DNA of 15,249 nt, taken from Panacagrimonas sp041635265. GTDB taxonomy: Bacteria; Pseudomonadota; Gammaproteobacteria; Nevskiales; Nevskiaceae. Position numbers and translations under genes: made by a program. The notes under the pieces are model-generated. The model was given only the letters and a program-made list of their open reading frames with translations, had not been told where the DNA came from and did no database searches. Position 1 is the stretch's first letter. Each line of letters begins with the position of its first letter. This document shows, piece by piece, positions 8,601-13,680 of this stretch. Where the stretch lies: assembly GCA_041635265.1 (NCBI GenBank), contig JBFJJV010000069.1, positions 1 to 15,249 on the forward strand, read 5' to 3'.

Positions 8601-9213
8601 GGGCAATCAGTTCCGAGCGCATGTCATTCAGGCGAGACAGATTTTCTCGCGTCTGCCGAATGCGCGACTCTGTTTCCTTGCGTCTATCCTTGTACTTGGA
8701 GATGCCGGCGGCTTCCTCAAGCCAGGTGCGCAATTCCTCGGGGCGCGCCTCGATCATGCGCGAGACCATGCCCTGCTCGATGATCGCGTACTGGTTCTTA
8801 CCCCCCAAACCGGTGCCGAGAAACAGATCCGTCACATCCCGCTTCAGACACTTGCGATTGTTCAGAAAATACTGCGAGTTTCCGTCACGCGTCAGTTCGC
8901 GCCGCACGGCAATATCGGTATACGCCGCATACGCACCGCCAATCTGGCCGTCACTGTTATCAAACATCAGCTCAACACTGGCGCGCCCGACCTGCTTGCG
9001 CGTCTTGGACCCGTTGAAGATGACGTCGTCAGAATCCTGTGTACGCAGCTGCTTGCCGCTGGTTTCGCCGAGAACCCAGCGCACTGCATCAATGATGTTG
9101 GACTTGCCGCAGCCGTTGGGGCCAACCACACCCGTGAGGTTGGTCGGCAGCGGTAGTTGCGTGGGGTCAACGAAAGACTTGAAGCCGGCGAGCTTGATTC
9201 CGGAGAGGCGCAT
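5659..9213 (-). CDS. smc: Chromosome segregation protein SMC
   Basis: ATPase of the Smc-ScpAB condensin, which organises and helps segregate the chromosome. The 1184 residues match the usual bacterial length. N-terminal head: Walker A at 31-38 (GPNGCGKS). Two long coiled-coil arms (about 170-500 and 665-1000), rich in E, Q, R and A, flank a non-coiled hinge (about 505-660). C-terminal head: ABC signature LSGGEKAM from residue 1070 and Walker B ending in D1098-E1099 (CLMDEVDAPLDD), then the H-loop region IIITHNK. The ATG at 9211-9213 gives the standard N-terminus MRLSGIKLAGFKSF; no strong Shine-Dalgarno precedes it. It is first of the smc-zipA-ligA run and divergent from queF. Non-enteric Gammaproteobacteria use this protein in place of MukBEF. 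Confidence 0.97.
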   Translation of the reverse strand: MRLSGIKLAGFKSFVDPTQLPLPTNLTGVVGPNGCGKSNIIDAVRWVLGETSGKQLRTQDSDDVIFNGSKTRKQVGRASVELMFDNSDGQIGGAYAAYTDIAVRRELTRDGNSQYFLNNRKCLKRDVTDLFLGTGLGGKNQYAIIEQGMVSRMIEARPEELRTWLEEAAGISKYKDRRKETESRIRQTRENLSRLNDMRSELIARLDVLRKQAANAEKYKEFKGQERILKAEIIALRERALEADSKTHEAQIQQLEQALEQARANVAAASQGREGAEGRRREAQQALSLEQGKVFESEGTANRLEQELGHARQLRALKQREIEQLDRTLLELDRRREQDMAKLQQALEEVKVLESQTETAQREHEEAKSNLAVSEETSQTEQTRWDDFRTSSEQPLFDTEGERVRVQSLERAQFQLEERYKRLSAESAGLDIAPIQSSLFDADADLKRLDSDLADDQARLETLDRDLSTLREQRAALDGGLHESRQQYQSARGRLSSLETLQQAALKQDDVELASWMRQRTMQDKPRLAQHLKVDSGWEAAVEHVLAGLLQAPLLDDQALAQQNWPKAGVVLLDGRTGAFSAPEDTLAARVDGPLAVHDFLSTVYCADDASAARAKLAQLGAGKSVVTPDGVWRGQGWVRAPRTDAEQSGVIAREQLIGQLKKQVEELSRNIESREAELAEVRSKQQAAETERREVGTRFDQARGRQAQRMAFRQAQAVRLEQTQTRIEALVKDIEALKTQRDQQAQELSDSREKLSNLEAVAQRLREERVQFQQSLARARDAVTRNRALLAQAAQKENQVQIQLATRRSHAEALNQSTHDAAESREQLLADRGGLIKEAEELDAPLQQQQAEAESARAAVETARALLKTVGMALEAAEQAVGKGALEFGEAEAAKDAAQEKLQQARIEFENMRARREGLREQLDEACQAGSFEREAVFAGLSEEASAQEWEEKITALGRRIDRLGAINLAAIQELEEAQARETYLGEQYDDLTGALDTLEEAIHKIDTETKERFKETFERVNGTFKERFPKLFGGGEAYLELTGDDLLNTGVRVMARPPGKRNSSIQMLSGGEKAMTAVALLLGLFELNPAPFCLMDEVDAPLDDANVARYCEVVREMSESVQFIIITHNKLTMELAGQLHGVTMQEAGVSRLVSVDVQQAVELTGKSDPGVAAEMQTEISTS

Positions 9214-9250
9214 TCGGTTTTTTTAGTGAAGTTTGCGCAAAGGCAGCGTT

Positions 9251-9287
9251 GGGAATCACCTAGTGTAAATTAGGTGGCGATATTCCC
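9251..9287. repeat. Nested inverted repeat between smc and queF
   Basis: CACCTA (9257-9262) and TAGGTG (9271-9276) form a perfect 6-bp inverted repeat around 8 nt. It is enclosed by GGGAAT (9251-9256) and ATTCCC (9282-9287), the right side carrying a 5-nt bulge (9277-9281). It sits in the 101-bp divergent spacer, about 30 nt before queF. It may be a transcription-factor site for the divergent promoters or a leader hairpin; the sequence does not decide which. Confidence 0.45.
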
Positions 9288-9296
9288 CTACCCATT

Positions 9297-9310
9297 AAAT
9301 CTGCAGATTT
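9297..9310. promoter_or_regulatory. 14-bp perfect palindrome abutting the queF start
   Basis: AAATCTGCAGATTT is a perfect 14-bp palindrome ending 4 nt before the queF ATG, where a Shine-Dalgarno would be expected; none is visible. With no loop it is unlikely to act as an RNA hairpin, so a dimeric DNA-binding protein is the more natural reading. The site could therefore be a regulator operator, but no known consensus is recognised. Confidence 0.35.
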
Positions 9311-9314
9311 TGTC

Positions 9315-9725
9315 ATGCCCAAGCAGCCGAGCAAAAAGCTTCTCTCATTCGTCAACGCCAATCCGGAGCGTGATTACCTGATTCGCATGCGAATTCCAGA
9401 ATTTACCTGCCTGTGTCCCAAGACTGGGCAGCCGGATTTTGCCACCTTGTACCTCGAATACATTCCGGAAAAACGATGCGTTGAACTCAAGGCATTGAAG
9501 CTGTATATCTGGAGTTTCCGCAACGAGGGGGCTTTTCACGAGGCGGTGACCAATCAGATACTCGATGATCTGGTGAAAGCGACCCGACCGCGCTTCATGC
9601 GCCTGACCGGTGATTTCGGCGTGCGAGGGGGTATCTATACTCAGGTGGTGGCTGAGCATCGCGCCAAGAACTGGGAGGGCGAGACGCCGTCTGCGCTTCC
9701 CCCGGGCGACTGGCAAAAACAGTAA
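9315..9725 (+). CDS. queF: NADPH-dependent 7-cyano-7-deazaguanine (preQ0) reductase, short form
   Basis: Reduces the nitrile of preQ0 to the aminomethyl group of preQ1, the base later inserted into tRNA on the way to queuosine. The 136 residues form the single-domain type, as in Bacillus subtilis QueF, not the two-domain type of E. coli. The nitrile-binding nucleophile is C34 in CLCPKTGQPDF, with the proton-relay Asp seven residues on (D41), as in the B. subtilis enzyme (C55/D62). The QueF signature reads ELKALKLY (57-64), followed by SFRNEGAFHE with the conserved H75-E76. The start at 9315 gives a normal short-form N-terminus, but no Shine-Dalgarno is visible. gluQ, about 4 kb away, acts later in the same modification pathway. 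Confidence 0.95.
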   Translation: MPKQPSKKLLSFVNANPERDYLIRMRIPEFTCLCPKTGQPDFATLYLEYIPEKRCVELKALKLYIWSFRNEGAFHEAVTNQILDDLVKATRPRFMRLTGDFGVRGGIYTQVVAEHRAKNWEGETPSALPPGDWQKQ

Positions 9726-9739
9726 ACGCGCCGAAGGCA

Positions 9740-9767
9740 ACGCGGATGAAAATCCCAGATTCCGCGT
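9740..9767 (+). terminator. Weak hairpin after queF, possible terminator
   Basis: ACGCGGA (9740-9746) and TCCGCGT (9761-9767) can form a 7-bp G+C-rich stem with a 14-nt loop, 14 nt after the queF stop. The following sequence is T-rich but interrupted (AAGTCTTTGTC), not a clean T-run. It may end queF transcription inefficiently; the large loop and imperfect tail keep confidence low. The rest of the spacer to 9902 holds only short CGCC/GGCG and GCCCAG/CTGGGC pairings and no gene. Confidence 0.3.
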
Positions 9768-9902
9768 AAGTCTTTGTCATAGCTTTACTTTATGAGCCCA
9801 GCCCAGAAACCTGGAGCAAACGATGCAGCTGGAACCCAGCACTAGCCGGACGCCCCAGAAGGCGATCCGAGAGGGCGCTGGATACCTGAACTGGGCAGTC
9901 TC

Positions 9903-10484
9903 TCAGCCCAGATCGGCCAGAAGCGATGCACGCGCCTGATCCGTGAGCAGTTGCTCTACGTTGTAAGCAGGATGGGTTACGCCAAAGCGAAGCTCCATGC
10001 CTTCTCGCAACAATTTGACCGCCGGGCCGGGCAGTTCGAAGCGCATAAAGTGCACAGCCGAAGTCTTGGTCTCGTTCTCCCGCTCCATGTCCTCATCTGC
10101 GAAAGCATTGATCCGCGGCAAGTCTCCCACCTGCACCCAGATACTGCGCTCGACGCCGCGTAACTCTTGCAGTTTTCGGGCGCGCACTTGCTCATCCTCG
10201 TATTCGATGAGTAGCGTCGCTTTCCAGTTACTGCCGTCGGGAATCAGCGGATTGTAAGAATCCAGCTCTTCCTGGATTGCCGTGCGCTCGAAGATGCGCT
10301 CAATCCGCAGCATCTCCTGAATCTGATACTGAATGGTCAGGCGGTCTTCAAACAGGAGTGTGAAGTGATCACCCAGATGCAGCTTGCGGTGCCGCTTATG
10401 CGCCAGGACTTTCTGCTTGAACCCCGGCCGCTCTTGGGCATAGTCCTCGAGTTTCCATAGATCCTTGATTTGCAGCTTTTCCAT
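9903..10484 (-). CDS. DUF3501 family protein of the rubrerythrin cluster
   Basis: Protein of 193 residues with no experimentally known function as far as I know. It is recognised by the family's conserved blocks: N-terminal KLEDYAQERPGF, then HFTLLFEDRLTIQYQIQEML (40-59), SYNPLIPDGSNWKATLLIEY, ADEDMERENETKTSAVHFMRFEL and the VTHPAY near the end. It has no cysteine, no signal peptide and no membrane segment, so it is probably cytosolic and not itself a redox protein; the invariant polar block around DRLTIQYQIQEM may bind a partner. It is last in the unit, 24 bp after the iron-sulfur gene, with a purine-rich GGAAAG/AAGG ribosome site. Such genes recur beside GlpC-like proteins and rubrerythrins, which suggests a helper or partner role. 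A specific function would be a guess. Confidence 0.85.
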   Translation of the reverse strand: MEKLQIKDLWKLEDYAQERPGFKQKVLAHKRHRKLHLGDHFTLLFEDRLTIQYQIQEMLRIERIFERTAIQEELDSYNPLIPDGSNWKATLLIEYEDEQVRARKLQELRGVERSIWVQVGDLPRINAFADEDMERENETKTSAVHFMRFELPGPAVKLLREGMELRFGVTHPAYNVEQLLTDQARASLLADLG

Positions 10485-10508
10485 CTTGCTTACCTTTCTT
10501 TCCTTGGC

Positions 10509-11867
10509 TCAGATGCCGTAAGCCTGCCGCAGCAGGGATACCGGATGCAGAGCGGGCTTCTCACCATTCAATCCATGCGCGATATGATCTGCCGCCATGG
10601 GGCAATCACTGGTGACGTAATCAACTTCCGCCTTCTTTACGCGGTTGAGTACCGGCTTGAGAATCTTCATGGAAAGCTTGTAGGTCTCGTCGCGCACGCC
10701 ATAAGTGCCATTGTGACCCGAGCAGCGCTCAATGAATTCAATCTCGGTCCCGGGAATCAGGGAAAGAATATCCTTGGTCTTGGGGCCCACGTTCTGCACG
10801 CGCTGGTGACAGGGCGCGTGATAAGCCAGCTTGCCCAACTTTGATTTGAAATCGGTGTTGAACAGACCAGCCTTGTGCCGATACATCAGGTACTCGAAGG
10901 GATCGTAGATATTGGCCTTGACCGACTGCACCTCCGCATCGTCTGGAAACATCAGCGGAATTTCCTGACGGAACATGAGCACACAGGAAGGAATCGGCGC
11001 CATGATGTCCCAGCCTTCGCTGACGGCCTTGCTCAGAATCGGCAGATTGAATTGCTTGAACTTTTCTACCGATTCCAGATCTCCCAGCTCGAGCTTGGGC
11101 ATGCCGCAGCACTTTTCCTGCTCGATGAGTTTGACCTCGATATTGTTGTGCCGCAGCACCTTGACCAGATCCTCGCTGACCTGAGGCATGTTGTATTCGC
11201 CGTAGCAGGTGACGAACAGGGCGACCCTGCCGCGTGAGCGCCCCGCTTGAACCGCTTCTGCGACTGAAGGCGCCGGCAATTTCTTGTAGCGCTTATGCGC
11301 CGTGTTGCTGTGATAGGTCGGAACCTGCGCTTCCGGGTGCACACCCAGCGCGCTCTGTATCAGCTTGCGCATGGTCGGGCTGCGATTGCTCGCGTTCACC
11401 GTCTCGGTAACCACCGGGATGCTGGCCAGACCACCGATGTTGCGGGTATTGGTCAGCATTTTTCGCGCAGTGCCCACCTCCCCTTTCTTGAACTGTACGG
11501 CCTTGGCGCGCAGCATCAAGTGTGGAAAATCCACGTTCCATTCATGAGGGGGAACGTAAGGGCATTTCACCTGATAGCAGAGATCACAGAGATAGCACTG
11601 GTCCACCACTTTCCAGTAGTCCTGCTTGTCGACGCCATCGACCTCGAATGTCGAAGAGTCATCTACCAGATCAAACAGCACCGGAAACGCCTGACATAAG
11701 GACACACAGCGGCGGCATCCATGACAGATGTCATAGACCCGTTCCAATTCCTCGAATAGTGGCCCTTCGTCGTAAAACGCCTCCGTTTTCCATTCCAGAG
11801 GATGGCGGGTCGGTGCAGAAAGCCCGCCTTCGCCTGCTTTTTCCGGCTTTACTTCGGTTTCACTCAT
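10509..11867 (-). CDS. GlpC/HdrD-like (Fe-S)-binding oxidoreductase with two CCG domains
   Basis: Predicted iron-sulfur electron-transfer protein of 452 residues. Two [4Fe-4S] motifs lie near the N-terminus: C48xxC51xxC54xxxC58 and C91xxC94xxC97xxxxC102P. Two cysteine-rich CCG domains follow: one with C221, C253-C254-G and C295, the other with C353 (PCH), C382 (CSGHNGTYG) and C422 (DCP). This is the plan of GlpC (anaerobic glycerol-3-phosphate dehydrogenase subunit C) and heterodisulfide reductase subunit D. No membrane helix is visible and no glpA or glpB lies nearby, so a role in glycerol metabolism is not supported. It sits between rubrerythrin and DUF3501 on one strand and may feed electrons to the rubrerythrin; this is inference. 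The ATG at 11865-11867 has no strong Shine-Dalgarno. Confidence 0.88.
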   Translation of the reverse strand: MSETEVKPEKAGEGGLSAPTRHPLEWKTEAFYDEGPLFEELERVYDICHGCRRCVSLCQAFPVLFDLVDDSSTFEVDGVDKQDYWKVVDQCYLCDLCYQVKCPYVPPHEWNVDFPHLMLRAKAVQFKKGEVGTARKMLTNTRNIGGLASIPVVTETVNASNRSPTMRKLIQSALGVHPEAQVPTYHSNTAHKRYKKLPAPSVAEAVQAGRSRGRVALFVTCYGEYNMPQVSEDLVKVLRHNNIEVKLIEQEKCCGMPKLELGDLESVEKFKQFNLPILSKAVSEGWDIMAPIPSCVLMFRQEIPLMFPDDAEVQSVKANIYDPFEYLMYRHKAGLFNTDFKSKLGKLAYHAPCHQRVQNVGPKTKDILSLIPGTEIEFIERCSGHNGTYGVRDETYKLSMKILKPVLNRVKKAEVDYVTSDCPMAADHIAHGLNGEKPALHPVSLLRQAYGI

Positions 11868-11888
11868 GATTTTGGCTCAACTGAAATG

Positions 11889-11915
11889 ACTGCGCCGGGA
11901 CTAGCCCGGCGCAGT
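11889..11915 (-). terminator. Perfect 11-bp intercistronic hairpin downstream of rubrerythrin
   Basis: ACTGCGCCGGG (11889-11899) and CCCGGCGCAGT (11905-11915) pair perfectly around a 5-nt loop, in the 70-nt spacer between rubrerythrin and the iron-sulfur gene. On the transcribed (-) strand it is followed by CATTTCAG, not by a T-run. It is therefore more likely a partial terminator or an mRNA 3'-end stabiliser that keeps rubrerythrin message above the downstream genes than a full stop. The structure is seen; the role is inferred. Confidence 0.6.
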
Positions 11916-11937
11916 AGATAAAACTCTAATCCAGCAA

Positions 11938-12354
11938 CTAGGCCATTTCGTTCAGGGCCTTGGTGAATCGATTGGCGTGAGAGCGCTCGGCTTTGGCCAG
12001 AGTCTCGAACCAGTCAGCGACTTCGTCATGACCTTCGTCACGCGCGGTCTTGGCCATGCCAGGGTACATATCCGTGTACTCGTGGGTTTCGCCAGCGATG
12101 GCAGCCTTGAGGTTGTCACCAGTAGAGCCGATCGGCAGGCCAGTGGCGGGATCTCCACAGGATTCGAGATACTCGAGATGCCCGTGCGCGTGGCCAGTCT
12201 CACCTTCCGCGGTGGAGCGGAACACGGCGGCAACATCGTTATAGCCCTCTACGTCCGCTTTCTGCGCGAAGTACAGATAGCGGCGATTAGCCTGAGACTC
12301 GCCGGCAAAAGCCGCTTTCAGATTGTCTTCGGTTTTGGAACCTTTCAATGCCAT
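11938..12354 (-). CDS. Rubrerythrin-like diiron protein lacking the rubredoxin domain
   Basis: Four-helix ferritin-like protein of 138 residues, probably a cytosolic NAD(P)H- or ferredoxin-linked peroxide reductase in oxidative defence. All diiron ligands of Desulfovibrio rubrerythrin have counterparts: E19 (AGESQANRRY), E52 and H55 (EGETGHAHGH), E89 and E92 (GETHEYTDMYPG), E123 and H126 (AERSHANRF). The C-terminal rubredoxin domain with its four cysteines is absent; the only cysteine is C66. The two halves are visibly duplicated: DNLKAAFAGES (10-20) against DNLKAAIAGET (80-90), with ligands offset by 70-71 residues. AGGGAGA precedes the ATG as a good ribosome site. It is first in the unit with the GlpC-like and DUF3501 genes. 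With no rubredoxin, it must take electrons from another protein. Confidence 0.92.
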   Translation of the reverse strand: MALKGSKTEDNLKAAFAGESQANRRYLYFAQKADVEGYNDVAAVFRSTAEGETGHAHGHLEYLESCGDPATGLPIGSTGDNLKAAIAGETHEYTDMYPGMAKTARDEGHDEVADWFETLAKAERSHANRFTKALNEMA

Positions 12355-12407
12355 TGTTTGCTCTCCCTAAAAAGATAGCTTGCGATAAATGCAAAAGTTG
12401 ATCGCGA

Positions 12408-12448
12408 AGAGTACCCGCCCCGCAGCCACTGTCAATGCAATATTTTTT
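12408..12448 (-). promoter_or_regulatory. Predicted strong sigma-70 promoter of the rubrerythrin unit
   Basis: On the (-) strand a perfect TTGACA -35 box (12430-12435) is followed after 16 nt by TACTCT (12408-12413), a passable -10. Directly upstream lies an A-tract (AAAAAATATT, about 12439-12448) that looks like an UP element. Transcription would start near 12401, giving a leader of about 46 nt before the ATG at 12354. No repressor or activator site is recognised. Confidence 0.55.
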
Positions 12449-12480
12449 ATCCTGCCCATAACCTCAATCTATCGCTGCTA

Positions 12481-12716
12481 TTGGGCCGGTGGATAATTGT
12501 TAATTTGTTGAATCTTCTGATAAACCAGCTTTTGACACCGATTCCGGCCAAGACCGATTTCCTGGAAATTTTGCGCGCAAATGCGCTTCAACGCCAGTTC
12601 GGCTTTGAAGTTCTGGCCGGCGCGCAGAAACGCGACCAGCCTGGGAGCAGATCGCAGTCGCTGCCAGTAATCAAAAAGGAGGTAGCGCGCCGACTGTTGT
12701 CGGCAGAGCTAGCTCT
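12481..12716. other. Unassigned spacer segment with open frames on both strands
   Basis: The 362-bp gap between rubrerythrin and the HAD gene contains this stretch beyond the promoter. On the + strand a TTG-initiated frame runs from 12481 into the HAD gene (to 12774), with a plausible basic and alanine/leucine-rich C-terminal part. On the - strand a frame of about 76 codons without ATG or GTG ends at a TAG near 12481. Neither resembles a family I recognise and both lack a proper start, so this may be a gene remnant or plain spacer. A perfect ribosome-site sequence AAGGAGGT (12676-12683, +) has no suitable start codon behind it. Confidence 0.25.
12689..12716. repeat. Tandem palindromes at the 3' end of the HAD gene
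   Basis: Two adjoining dyads follow the HAD stop codon: a perfect 12-bp palindrome AGAGCTAGCTCT (12705-12716) and a 6-bp stem GCCGAC/GTCGGC with loop TGTT (12689-12694 and 12699-12704). Reading the (-) strand, a run of five T follows only after another 11 nt, so a classical terminator is not met. They may still help to end or stabilise the HAD transcript. Confidence 0.35.
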
Positions 12717-13502
12717 TCAAGCAGCAGAGCAAGCCTGCTCAGCAAAGTCCCGTAGATGGGCCAGGGTCAGATAAGGGTCGGTCCAGGCACCCCGCGATAG
12801 CTGCGCTGGCTGATCCGGTTCGCCACAACCGTCGAGCACCATCACAGCCTTCGAAAAATCCTGACCTTCGGTATTCGAATTGGTGGTGACGACGGTAGTG
12901 ACCCCCGCCGCGTGCGCCGCACGCAGACCGATGTCGGAATCTTCCAATGCCACACATTCAGCGGCAGTCAGACCCAATTTGTGCAAGGCCAGCAGATAAC
13001 TGTCCGGCGCCGGCTTTTTTGCACAGACGTCTTCTCCGCTGACTACCAGGTCAATCCGGTCCGCCAGTTCTTCACCCAGGCCATAGCGCAGCACAGGCCG
13101 CAAACTGGCGCGGCTGGCATTGCTGACCAGCGCCACGTTGATCCCTGCAGCTGCGGCCTCGCGGATCAGACGCGCCACACCCGGACGCAGAGGCACCAAG
13201 CCCATGCGCAGATAACGGCGGTAATAGTGAGACTTGAGCTTGTGCACCTTGGCGACCCAAGCTTTCGGGTTCTCCGCAAAAGCTTCTGCGTGCCCCCCCA
13301 GATCAGGCTGGTAATAATTGACGTAGTGCAGAATGCGTTCTTTGCCGCCAGGCTGAATCAATAGCTCACGATAGAGTTTAGGCCCCCAGCGAAAGCCCAG
13401 CTCCAGTTTGCGGAAGGCGCGATTATAGGCTGGTCGATGACCGTAACGTTCGGTATCGGCGACGGTTCCGTCCACATCCAGCAGCAAGGCTCGCAAGCTC
13501 AC
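12717..13502 (-). CDS. HAD-superfamily phosphatase, CbbY-like
   Basis: Predicted Mg-dependent sugar-phosphate phosphatase of 261 residues. HAD motifs are intact: nucleophile D9 and acid D11 in LLDVDGTVADTE, motif II S127 in VSNAS, motif III K163 in AKKPAPDSY, and motif IV E187-D188 in ALEDSDIGL. The cap domain between motifs I and II carries the CbbY marks GHRPAYNRAF, LGFRW and GGKERI (52-57). Characterised CbbY destroys xylulose-1,5-bisphosphate, a misfire product that inhibits Rubisco, so this gene hints at a Calvin-Benson cycle; no cbb gene lies in the window, and a general phosphoglycolate or beta-phosphoglucomutase-like role is possible. The start is GTG (13500-13502), preceded by a strong GGAGGGG site that lies inside a possible hairpin. 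It is divergent from gluQ. Confidence 0.88.
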   Translation of the reverse strand: MSLRALLLDVDGTVADTERYGHRPAYNRAFRKLELGFRWGPKLYRELLIQPGGKERILHYVNYYQPDLGGHAEAFAENPKAWVAKVHKLKSHYYRRYLRMGLVPLRPGVARLIREAAAAGINVALVSNASRASLRPVLRYGLGEELADRIDLVVSGEDVCAKKPAPDSYLLALHKLGLTAAECVALEDSDIGLRAAHAAGVTTVVTTNSNTEGQDFSKAVMVLDGCGEPDQPAQLSRGAWTDPYLTLAHLRDFAEQACSAA

Positions 13503-13503
13503 G

Positions 13504-13525
13504 ACCGCCCCTCCGAACGGGGGGT
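13504..13525 (-). promoter_or_regulatory. Hairpin enclosing the ribosome site of the CbbY-like gene
   Basis: On the (-) strand ACC plus CCCC (13525-13519) can pair with GGGG plus GGT (13511-13504), giving 7 bp with one bulged base and a 7-nt loop. The paired GGGG is part of the GGAGGGG Shine-Dalgarno that serves the GTG start at 13502. Folding would limit ribosome entry, so it could be a translational control element. Pairing was judged by eye only. Confidence 0.4.
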
Positions 13526-13593
13526 GGCCTCAACTCTTACCTGCGGCGCCGTAGCGAACATGACGATACCTGCTTTTATGTGCTGAATAGTGT

Positions 13594-13621
13594 AACTCAT
13601 CTTTTGTCGAATCAATGAGTT
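13594..13621. promoter_or_regulatory. 28-bp dyad in the divergent gluQ / HAD spacer
   Basis: AACTCAT (13594-13600) and ATGAGTT (13615-13621) are perfect 7-bp inverted repeats separated by 14 nt. They lie midway between the two divergent genes and overlap only weak promoter-like hexamers: (-) TTGATT with CACTAT at 17 nt, and (+) TTGTCG with GTTAAT at 18 nt. Both promoter guesses are poor matches. The spacing of the arms, about one and a half helical turns, would allow binding by a dimeric regulator. No regulator is identified. Confidence 0.35.
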
Positions 13622-13680
13622 CCGCTTGTTAATTCATCTGCCATTTGAGACCTTTCATCATCAGCTTTGAAATCAAACGA

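Noticed and set aside
8477..9226. 249-codon open frame on the + strand
   Set aside because: Antisense to the highly conserved Smc N-terminal head; no family resemblance.
9214..9314. preQ1 riboswitch in the queF leader
   Set aside because: The position is tempting, but the A-rich 3' tail and pseudoknot partners of the preQ1-I class are not visible; only simple inverted repeats are present.
9891..9911. CTGGGC/GCCCAG hairpin as terminator of DUF3501
   Set aside because: It overlaps the stop codon, has only 6 bp and a 9-nt loop, and no T-run follows on the (-) strand.
10470..11699. Several + strand open frames over the rubrerythrin partner genes
   Set aside because: They are antisense to the GlpC-like gene, whose Fe-S and CCG motifs establish the coding strand.
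12676..12683. Perfect Shine-Dalgarno AAGGAGGT on the + strand
   Set aside because: The only following start is a TTG at 12697, 13 nt away, leading into a short frame antisense to the HAD gene; no real gene is supported.
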